Made by a program: the position numbers and the translations under genes
Source: Planctomycetaceae bacterium
GTDB taxonomy: Bacteria > Planctomycetota > Planctomycetia > Pirellulales > Pirellulaceae
NCBI GenBank assembly: GCA_003506095.1
Contig: DNWZ01000322.1
Location: forward strand, 1 to 5,877
Reading direction: 5' to 3'
DNA length: 5,877 nucleotides
In this document: positions 1 through 4,952 of the stretch, piece after piece
Layout: the number at the start of each line of letters is the position of its first letter
How positions within the stretch are numbered: the first letter of the stretch is position 1
The notes under the pieces: model-generated
Told to the model about the DNA's origin: nothing
Database searches by the model: none
The model's input: the letters and a program-made list of their open reading frames with translations, nothing else

Positions 1-521
1 TGATCGACGAATACGCAAACCCGGCTAGCGATCCCGACAAAGCGACGAATCAGGTTCTGTCGCCGCTGGCGGATGCTTGTGATTCAGACAAGACTGGCGA
101 GCGAAATGACCGCGAAGCGGCAATCAAAAATGCCCAGCAAAAGCAATCTAGCGCGGAAGCCGCAGCGAAAATCGAATCGCTTAAGCAGCAGATCAATCGC
201 TTGCAGCGGGCCGTGCGACTAGCGATTGAAAGCGAATTGGCCGATTGGACAGGACGAACGTACGGTTCTCTGGTGGCCAACCAGGACGTGGTTCGAATGA
301 TCCATGAAATGATTGACGGACACGGCCTGCGATTGAAGTGTCCCGAATGTGGCCACCCGGCAATCCTGCGATGCAGTTCCCGCCCTGGTATCGCGGATGG
401 CGTGTTCGTTTTCGATCATCAAGTCGACGGCCGCCGAACCTTCCATGGCGGCGGTGTCGTGCTGCCCACTTTAAGGCTAATCGCCAAGCCGCCTCGCCGC
501 CGAAAAGCGGACCGGTCGTAA
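1..521 (+). CDS. Unidentified protein with a helical charged region and a C-terminal Cys motif (3' part only)
   Basis: The reading frame is open from base 3 to a TAA at 519-521 and has no stop back to the window edge, so the real start lies outside and 172 C-terminal residues are visible. Residues 1-35 or so are polar and look like a linker. Residues 36-80 are rich in Ala, Gln, Lys and Glu and probably form a helix or coiled coil. A conserved-looking segment (about 81-111, W/G/R/Y residues then a helix) leads into CPECGHPAILRC, with C113, C116 and C124, resembling half of a zinc-binding knuckle. The tail (about 140-172) contains a HGGG turn and ends in a very basic stretch. I do not recognise the family. 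A TTG at 201 could serve as a start, but the open frame and similar composition upstream argue that the gene is longer. It converges on the OsmC gene, 10 bases away. A nucleic-acid-binding role is possible but only a guess. Confidence 0.75.
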   Translation, partial: IDEYANPASDPDKATNQVLSPLADACDSDKTGERNDREAAIKNAQQKQSSAEAAAKIESLKQQINRLQRAVRLAIESELADWTGRTYGSLVANQDVVRMIHEMIDGHGLRLKCPECGHPAILRCSSRPGIADGVFVFDHQVDGRRTFHGGGVVLPTLRLIAKPPRRRKADRS

Positions 522-531
522 CGATCGTGGC

Positions 532-948
532 TCAGACGTAACGAAAGGTTAGCGGCGCGTCGATATCGGGATGCAGGCTGGCATGGACTGGGCACTTATT
601 GGCCGCGGCCTCTAGGCGACCGCGATCATTCTCTTCGGGAACCGCCGCAGCAGGCACGACGATCTCGGTGGCCAACGACGCGATTCGTCGTACCGGCTTC
701 TGCGTCATTTCTTTGGTCACCCGCACGGTCATACCTGACAGGTCAATATCGTGTCTCGCCGCGACCAATCCCATCGTTGTTAAAACACAAGTCCCCAGGG
801 CCGTTGCCACCAAATCGGTCGGAGAAAACTCTGCGCCGCTGCCGCCGTTATCAACCGGCGCATCGGTCGCCACCTTCGCCATGCTCGGCCCGTGCGTCGC
901 CACACATCGCAGTTTGCCCTCATAAACCGCAGTTAATTCAACACCCAT
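532..948 (-). CDS. OsmC/Ohr-superfamily protein
   Basis: This encodes a complete 138-residue protein, the usual size for single-domain OsmC-like proteins. The two family cysteines are both present: C54 in SPTDLVATALGTC at the start of the central helix, and C119 in ANKCPVHASL. E40 precedes the first helix, where the family often carries an acidic partner. In characterised OsmC and Ohr enzymes the paired cysteines reduce organic hydroperoxides in the cytoplasm, using lipoyl or other thiols for recycling. The sequence resembles the broad OsmC/YhfA group more than strict Ohr, so the substrate cannot be assigned. The ATG start at 946-948 has AAGG about 9 bases upstream, a reasonable ribosome binding site. 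The gene lies 109 bases downstream of glyS on the same strand. A weak TGGACA/TATCGC pair (spacer 18) in that gap could be its own promoter, so it may not depend on glyS transcription. Family assignment is firm; function within the family is inferred. Confidence 0.93.
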   Translation of the reverse strand: MGVELTAVYEGKLRCVATHGPSMAKVATDAPVDNGGSGAEFSPTDLVATALGTCVLTTMGLVAARHDIDLSGMTVRVTKEMTQKPVRRIASLATEIVVPAAAVPEENDRGRLEAAANKCPVHASLHPDIDAPLTFRYV

Positions 949-1012
949 GTCCGATTGCCTTTTTTATTGTTTAGATTTTGCGATACCGCGATCATTCAGT
1001 GGTTGTCCAAGT

Positions 1013-1051
1013 TCGTGCTATGCAAAATGTGGACACACGGCTGATGCCGTG
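1013..1051 (-). terminator. Possible terminator or 3' hairpin after glyS
   Basis: Six bases past the glyS stop codon, the - strand reads CACGGC-ATCA-GCCGTG, a perfect six-pair, GC-rich stem with a four-base loop (1036-1051). It is followed by TGTCCACATTTT rather than an immediate T-run, so it is not a classical intrinsic terminator. A second, looser inverted repeat (TGTCCA at 1030-1035 and TGGACA at 1004-1009 on the - strand) lies just beyond. The position suggests mRNA 3'-end formation or stabilisation; termination itself is inferred. Confidence 0.35.
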
Positions 1052-1057
1052 AAGATC

Positions 1058-2671
1058 CTAAGCATGGATGCGACGTTTGATTTCGGCATGCAGTTCGCTG
1101 ATTTTGATTCTTGTTTGTTCCAGTGAATCTCGATCGCGCAGCGTCACTGTCTTGTCGTTTAACGAATCACCATCGACCGTAATGCAATAGGGCGTGCCCG
1201 CTTCATCCTGCCTGCGATAACGACGTCCGACCGCGCCTTTTTCATCATAATAGACATTCATGTCTTGCTTCAGTTCACCATAGATTTCTTGAGCCAGTTC
1301 TGGCATGCCGTCTTTCTTGACCAACGGAAATACGGCGGCCTTGATCGGCGCGAGGCGCGGGTGCAGTTTCATCACCAAGCGGGATTTCATTTGGCCGTTT
1401 TCATCGGGTGCTTCGTCCTCTTGATATGCTTCGCATAGGAACGCCAGCACACCTCGGTCGGCTCCAGCGGACGGTTCGATGACGTGAGGAACAAACTTTT
1501 CACCAGTCGCTTCGTCGCGATAGGTTAAATCGCGCCCGCTGCCGCGGTGCTTCGGCTTTCCGAACTCATCCTTTTCTACAACCATCGGATTGGTGCTCGG
1601 GTCAAGCTTGCCTTCCATATGGCTGCGTAAGTCGAAATCACCACGATGCGCGATTCCTTCCAATTCGCCGTACTGACCTGGTGCTAAGAATGGAAACGCA
1701 TATTCGATGTCCGCCGTACCGACGCTGTAATGTGCAAGCTCATCGACATGATGTTCACGCATCAACAATGATTCACGAGCCAGACCGAGTGTTTGGTACC
1801 AGGCCAAGCGACGATCACGCCAATACTGATACCACTGTTGCGATTGTGCGGGGTGGCAGAAGAATTCAATTTCCATCTGCTCGAACTCACGTGACCGGAA
1901 CGTAAAGTTTCGCGGCGTGATTTCGTTGCGGAAGCTCTTGCCGATTTGACCGATACCGAATGGTAAGGCGACGCGACTGCTGTCGAGGACATTCTTGAAA
2001 TTGACAAAAATTCCTTGAGCCGTTTCTGGTCTTAGAAACGCATAATCATCTTCGCCACCAAGAGCACCGATGGTTGTTTTGAACATCAGATTAAACTCGC
2101 GCGGCGGCGTCAGTGTGCCAACCTCCTTGGCATCGGGACCAAGCACTTTGTCAAAGTCGTCGACTTTATCGAGCGTTGTGCTCGGGCCATCGTACGTCAA
2201 ACCGTCGGCATCTTTAGGGCGAAGCTTAAAAAGTTTTAAAGCGCGGCGTTCGATCTCTGCTTGTTCCTCTTCCGCTTCGGCCAGCGTCGTGACAAACACT
2301 TTGGCGTCTTTGTGTGAAACCCAGCGCCCACGCACTTGGTCGTGGCGGTAACGCTTTTTGCTTTCACGACAGTCGACCATGTAGTCATGGAACATGTCGT
2401 AATGACCGCTGCACTTCCAGATTTGTGGGTGCATGATGATGGTCGAATCGAGCCCCACCATTTCAAACGGCCCAGGGGCACCTGCGTGAGTGATCAATTC
2501 GTTGTGGGCTGTGATCATGTCACTCCACCAAGCGTCTTTCAAGTTCCGCTTCAATTCGACTCCAAGCGGACCGTAGTCCCAGAAGCCTTGCAGACCGCCG
2601 TATATTTCGCTGGATTGAAACAAGAATCCTCGTCGCTTGCAAAGCGACACGATATTTTCCATCGAAGCCAT
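1058..2671 (-). CDS. glyS: Glycyl-tRNA synthetase, single-chain (alpha2, eukaryote/archaea-like) type
   Basis: This cytoplasmic class II synthetase charges tRNA-Gly with glycine using ATP. From the ATG at 2669-2671 it is 537 residues. The N-terminus carries the family block CKRRGFLFQSSEIYGG and then WDYGPLG. Class II motif 2 is clear around 247-260 (FRNE followed by TPRNFTFRSREFEQME), and motif 3 is EPSAGADRG near 399-407. The anticodon-binding domain begins near 437 (LHPRLAPIKAAVFPL) and includes GRRYRRQDEAGTP. Between about 100 and 186 lies a charged insertion rich in Lys and Glu, and the CxxC pairs that bind zinc in some relatives are not kept; actinobacterial enzymes lack them too. The frame stays open upstream to a TTG at 2771-2773, which would add 34 residues, but that stretch has no family resemblance. 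A second ATG at 2660-2662 would remove three residues. No start here has a strong ribosome binding site. It lies downstream of the NYN nuclease gene, with about 170 bases between. Confidence 0.95.
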   Translation of the reverse strand: MASMENIVSLCKRRGFLFQSSEIYGGLQGFWDYGPLGVELKRNLKDAWWSDMITAHNELITHAGAPGPFEMVGLDSTIIMHPQIWKCSGHYDMFHDYMVDCRESKKRYRHDQVRGRWVSHKDAKVFVTTLAEAEEEQAEIERRALKLFKLRPKDADGLTYDGPSTTLDKVDDFDKVLGPDAKEVGTLTPPREFNLMFKTTIGALGGEDDYAFLRPETAQGIFVNFKNVLDSSRVALPFGIGQIGKSFRNEITPRNFTFRSREFEQMEIEFFCHPAQSQQWYQYWRDRRLAWYQTLGLARESLLMREHHVDELAHYSVGTADIEYAFPFLAPGQYGELEGIAHRGDFDLRSHMEGKLDPSTNPMVVEKDEFGKPKHRGSGRDLTYRDEATGEKFVPHVIEPSAGADRGVLAFLCEAYQEDEAPDENGQMKSRLVMKLHPRLAPIKAAVFPLVKKDGMPELAQEIYGELKQDMNVYYDEKGAVGRRYRRQDEAGTPYCITVDGDSLNDKTVTLRDRDSLEQTRIKISELHAEIKRRIHA

Positions 2672-2842
2672 AGCCGAACAGTCGAAATGAGGTAACGAAG
2701 TGAGAGGGAAGTCGCGTCGCGAAGTCGCGTACCGAGTCGCCGGCGACGCTATTGCCGAAGGCACAAGCGGCAAAGTGTAAACCTTGTCGGGCCGGAGTGT
2801 AAGCGACGGTCACTGGTGAAGGAAATCTCGGTTTACCGGGTT
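2672..2842 (-). other. Leader region of glyS with iterated GTCGCG-type motifs
   Basis: This 171-base stretch lies between the nuclease stop codon and the preferred glyS ATG. It contains an exact direct repeat, GAAGTCGCGT at 2708-2717 and again at 2721-2730 (+ strand), and a perfect 12-base palindrome GTCGCCGGCGAC at 2736-2747. A TTG at 2771-2773 in the glyS frame has AAGG eight bases upstream, so part of the stretch could be translated as a GlyRS extension. I see no T-box sequence, glycine riboswitch core or convincing terminator. The stretch is most simply a structured 5' leader and possible promoter region. Confidence 0.4.
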
Positions 2843-3586
2843 CTAGAGCAGGTCTTCGGCGTAGCCCTCGGGAAACGGGTTGTCGCCTTGGATGATCCGC
2901 TTGGGATCGCTTGGCGGTTTTTGGGCCGGCCGCTTTTTCGGAACTGGCGACTCCTGTGTTGGTGACTCGACCGGTTTTTGATGCTGCGTTGGGCTACGAG
3001 GCGGTTGCTGACGTTTGTTGTTGGCGATTCCGAATGCTCGCATCCACTGCTGAACCGTCGTTTCGTCGACTGCGTCGGATTTTTCTGCATCGCCGATCAA
3101 GCTGTGGTCGCCACCTGAACCGGCACCGTGCCGTGGGGTCGGAGGCCAAGTGATCGCCAGCAGTAATCTGCCGTCCAGCAAGGAATCGAGCCATGGTTGT
3201 GAGTCAAACGCGGTCGCGCCGACTCGTTTTGCCGCTGATTGCAAGCGATGGTCGGATGAAACAACTGTCAGCCGCTTGGGAGACGAGTGCAGAGCGATCA
3301 ATTCTTCGATCAGGTCGTCCGCTTCCTCATGATTGACAGCGAATCGGACTTCGATCTGCCGCAAGCGAAAAGTCGAATCGGACGAGGGGTCGATTCCCAA
3401 GGCGCTCCGCGAACGCGTTGTCGCATCGAAGACAACACAAGTTTGCGATGCGAGTTGTGGATCTAATTGCGTAGCCAAGCGATTGATTAACGTCATCCGT
3501 TCACGGTGAAGCCAATCGGACACCGGTTTTTTACCCGGTGGTGCCACGGGGGCAATGACGTTGTAGCCATCAATCAAAATCAACAT
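2843..3586 (-). CDS. YacP/Rae1-like NYN-domain (PIN-like) ribonuclease with a low-complexity tail
   Basis: The first 150 or so residues of this 247-residue protein match the NYN_YacP fold. The sequence begins MLILIDGYNVI with the first acidic residue at D6. It continues through VVFDA (D54) and an acidic cluster EEADD (87-91), then VVSSDHRLQSAAKRVGA (D112). These acidic positions are those expected to bind the catalytic metal in PIN-like nucleases. Bacillus subtilis Rae1 (YacP) is a ribosome-associated endonuclease that cuts mRNA, and a similar cytoplasmic role is the best inference. Rae1 itself is about 170 residues. The extra length here is a short helix-like segment (about 172-187, VDETTVQQWMRAFGI), a Pro/Lys/Gln-rich, probably disordered linker (about 190-232), and a terminal DNPFPEGYAEDLL motif. 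The ATG start has only a close-set GGTGAG in front. The gene sits 78 bases after fliA and before glyS, which fits a translation-related unit more than a flagellar one. Fold confident, exact target unknown. Confidence 0.88.
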   Translation of the reverse strand: MLILIDGYNVIAPVAPPGKKPVSDWLHRERMTLINRLATQLDPQLASQTCVVFDATTRSRSALGIDPSSDSTFRLRQIEVRFAVNHEEADDLIEELIALHSSPKRLTVVSSDHRLQSAAKRVGATAFDSQPWLDSLLDGRLLLAITWPPTPRHGAGSGGDHSLIGDAEKSDAVDETTVQQWMRAFGIANNKRQQPPRSPTQHQKPVESPTQESPVPKKRPAQKPPSDPKRIIQGDNPFPEGYAEDLL

Positions 3587-3599
3587 CTCACCAGGTTAA

Positions 3600-3636
3600 C
3601 GCGAAAAGCCCAGCATTTCTATGCAGGGCTCTTGCG
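3600..3636 (-). terminator. Probable intrinsic terminator after fliA
   Basis: On the - strand, AGCCC-T-GCAT-AGAA-ATGC-T-GGGCT forms a stem with one T-T mismatch (3607-3630), followed directly by TTT and then CGCG. The arms can be extended outward by AAG/TTT-type pairs and, after a bulge, CGC/GCG. It lies in the 78-base gap between the fliA stop and the nuclease start. Position and T-run fit a rho-independent terminator of modest strength; a processing or attenuation hairpin is the alternative. Confidence 0.5.
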
Positions 3637-3664
3637 TTTCACGGTAAGATCGTCGTTGATTGGC

Positions 3665-4462
3665 CTAAGCGCCGAATTCGGCTCGTCGGCGGCCAAGCTG
3701 TTCTTGCAAACGGCTGACAATCGCGCTGTGCATTTGGCTGACGCGAGATTCCGACAAATCCAAAGTTGCGCCGATCTCCTTCATCGTCAATTCCTCATAG
3801 TAGTAGAGGATGATGATCAAGCGTTCGTTGCGATTAAGTCCTTTGGTGACTATTCGCATCAGGTCGGTGCGTTGAACGCGACGGGTCGGGTCTTCGCCCT
3901 TCTTGTCTTCAAGGACGTCGATCTCTCGAACGTCCTTATAACTGTCCGTTTCGTACCACTTTTTGTTAAGCGATACCAAACCGACCGCGTTGGCCTCTTG
4001 CTGCATTTTTTCCAGTTCGGCCATGGGAATTTCCATGTGCGTCGACAGTTCGAGATCTGTCGGTGCGCGGCCCAGGCGTGTTTCTAGCGTCTTCTTGGCT
4101 TCGTTCAACTTGCTCGCCTTGCTGCGAACCAGTCGTGGCACCCAGTCCATCGTCCGCAATTCGTCCAAAATGGCGCCACGAATTCGAGGCACGCAATAGG
4201 TTTCGAACTTGACTCCGCGTTCGAGGTCAAAAGCGTCGATGGCATCCATCAGGCCGAATATTCCGGCACTGATCAAATCGTCCAACTCAACACCATCGGG
4301 TAGACGCTGCCAGATCTTTTCGCCGTTATAGCGAACCAGTGGCATGTAGCGTTCGACCAAACGATTCCGCAAGTCTTCGCGGTCAGGCGCATCTTTGGAC
4401 ATCTCTCGAAAAGTTGCCCAAACTTGCAAAATATCTTCATCAGGCGTGACGGTCGCTGCCAT
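3665..4462 (-). CDS. fliA: FliA/WhiG-family RNA polymerase sigma factor (sigma-28)
   Basis: This protein directs RNA polymerase to late flagellar promoters. It is 265 residues from the ATG at 4460-4462, close to the family norm. Region 2 spans about 34-112, including YMPLVRYNGEKIW, LDDLISAGIFGLMDAIDAFD and RGVKFETYCVPRIRGAILDELR. The latter runs into DWVPRLVR, which is characteristic of FliA and WhiG. Region 3 follows at about 113-180, and region 4 at about 209-258 with the helix-turn-helix MKEIGATLDLSESRVSQMHS. The start is decided by GGAGG at 4468-4472, five bases before the ATG. A TTG six codons upstream (4478-4480) is in frame but would place that site inside the gene. It lies 58 bases downstream of a small membrane protein gene and near flhF, a typical flagellar setting. 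No FlgM anti-sigma gene is visible here. The family also contains sporulation and general-stress relatives, but the flhF neighbour supports the flagellar role. Confidence 0.95.
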   Translation of the reverse strand: MAATVTPDEDILQVWATFREMSKDAPDREDLRNRLVERYMPLVRYNGEKIWQRLPDGVELDDLISAGIFGLMDAIDAFDLERGVKFETYCVPRIRGAILDELRTMDWVPRLVRSKASKLNEAKKTLETRLGRAPTDLELSTHMEIPMAELEKMQQEANAVGLVSLNKKWYETDSYKDVREIDVLEDKKGEDPTRRVQRTDLMRIVTKGLNRNERLIIILYYYEELTMKEIGATLDLSESRVSQMHSAIVSRLQEQLGRRRAEFGA

Positions 4463-4467
4463 CCAAT

Positions 4468-4472
4468 CCTCC
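4468..4472 (-). promoter_or_regulatory. Ribosome binding site that fixes the fliA start
   Basis: The - strand reads GGAGG-ATTGG-ATG. This is the only near-perfect Shine-Dalgarno sequence at any gene in the window, and its five-base spacing selects the ATG at 4462 over the in-frame TTG at 4480. Confidence 0.8.
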
Positions 4473-4520
4473 GTGAACAAACGCTATCAGGGTTCGATTC
4501 CCATCCCGGGAAACCGAGTT

Positions 4521-4775
4521 TCATTTCTGCTTTGCCGATTGCTCTTCCAATCGGCTTCGATACCAAGCAACCCGTTGCCGGTACCGCGATTCAGTATCTT
4601 GCTTCACCAGGTGATCAGCGATTGCACCGGATATGCCTCCCATGATTGCAAACATCACAAGAGCGATGATCGCCTGAGGGACCACATCCGAAACAATCTC
4701 GCCGCGAACCGCACCTCTGCAAACTACCATCGCGAACGCGATGCAGCCGAGCGTCAGGGCGTAGCGACGATGCAT
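4521..4775 (-). CDS. Small predicted membrane protein between flhF and fliA
   Basis: This encodes 84 residues from the ATG at 4773-4775; an in-frame TTG at 4785-4787 would add four. The start is preceded by GGTGG five bases upstream, a weak but plausible ribosome binding site. Residues 6-19 (ALTLGCIAFAMVVC) form a short hydrophobic segment after a basic MHRRY start, so it may be a first membrane helix or a signal peptide. Residues 32-57 are a stronger transmembrane segment containing the small-residue motif GGISGA. The tail (58-84) is charged, with Tyr, Trp and Arg (RYRQRVAWYRSRLEEQ), and looks like an amphipathic cytoplasmic helix. I do not recognise the family. Its place between flhF and fliA on the same strand suggests cotranscription and a flagellar link, but this is by context only. 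It has no P-loop and so is not an FlhG/MinD ATPase. Continuous coding over a compact, sensible membrane protein makes a real gene likely. Confidence 0.7.
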   Translation of the reverse strand: MHRRYALTLGCIAFAMVVCRGAVRGEIVSDVVPQAIIALVMFAIMGGISGAIADHLVKQDTESRYRQRVAWYRSRLEEQSAKQK

Positions 4776-4836
4776 CAAGGCCACCAATCGACTAACGTTA
4801 CAAGGTCATGAGTTTCTTTTTATTACCATACCCAAA

Positions 4837-4852
4837 AATTAAATAATTAAAT
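4837..4852. repeat. Tandem octamer AATTAAAT x2 in an AT-rich island
   Basis: Two exact adjacent copies, AATTAAAT at 4837-4844 and 4845-4852, lie in a 60-base island (4811-4870) in which only 12 bases are G or C. It sits between flhF and the small membrane protein gene, downstream of the sigma-28-like site. It could be an UP-like or DNA-bending element, or just AT-rich leader; no function is shown. Confidence 0.5.
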
Positions 4853-4895
4853 TGCTTAAAGCCTTTTAATTTTCGTCGGCTCGGGTACTTGATTC

Positions 4896-4923
4896 GTATC
4901 GGCTGACGGTAAGCAAGGAATTA
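4896..4923 (-). promoter_or_regulatory. Candidate sigma-28 (FliA) promoter
   Basis: The - strand reads TAAT, 16 bases, then GCCGATAC. The flagellar sigma consensus has GCCGATAA (or GCCGATAT) at -10 and TAAA at -35, with 14-16 bases between in the Bacillus sigma-D form. The -10 half matches seven of eight bases and the -35 half three of four. Transcription would begin near 4889 and read into the small membrane protein gene and fliA, implying FliA autoregulation. This rests on sequence match and position only. Confidence 0.5.
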
Positions 4924-4952
4924 AGTGTTTTTTAAAAGATTATCCTAACAAA

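Noticed and set aside
2736..2747. Perfect palindrome GTCGCCGGCGAC considered as an operator or terminator
   Set aside because: It has no loop or T-run for a terminator, and short palindromes of this composition arise easily in the GTCGCG-rich stretch; kept only as part of the leader description.
2520..2813. A 97-codon - strand frame starting in the glyS leader
   Set aside because: It overlaps the conserved GlyRS N-terminus in another frame and shows no recognisable domain; the GlyRS frame is clearly the coding one.
2672..2842. T-box or glycine riboswitch before glyS
   Set aside because: No T-box-type conserved sequence, specifier stem followed by terminator, or glycine-aptamer core could be found.
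2831..2845. CCCGG-TAAA-CCGAG hairpin at the nuclease stop codon
   Set aside because: On the transcribed - strand it has a C-A mismatch in a five-pair stem and no T-run, so it is too weak for a terminator.
3506..4087. A long + strand open frame (193 codons) opposite fliA and the nuclease start
   Set aside because: It is antisense to two well-supported genes, crosses their intergenic hairpin, and its protein shows no recognisable motif; the frame is a by-product of codon bias on the other strand.
4549..4556. A second GCCGAT on the - strand shortly before fliA
   Set aside because: It lies inside the small membrane gene and has no TAAA-like element 14-16 bases upstream.
4743..4754. Lipobox-like TLGC near the start of the small membrane protein
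   Set aside because: The -3 residue is Thr rather than Leu/Val/Ile and the hydrophobic stretch before the Cys is far too short for a lipoprotein signal.
4395..4811. A 138-codon + strand open frame over the small membrane gene
   Set aside because: It is antisense to fliA's start and the small membrane gene, its composition is rich in Ser, Asn, His and Arg without domain features, and it would run against all neighbouring flagellar genes.
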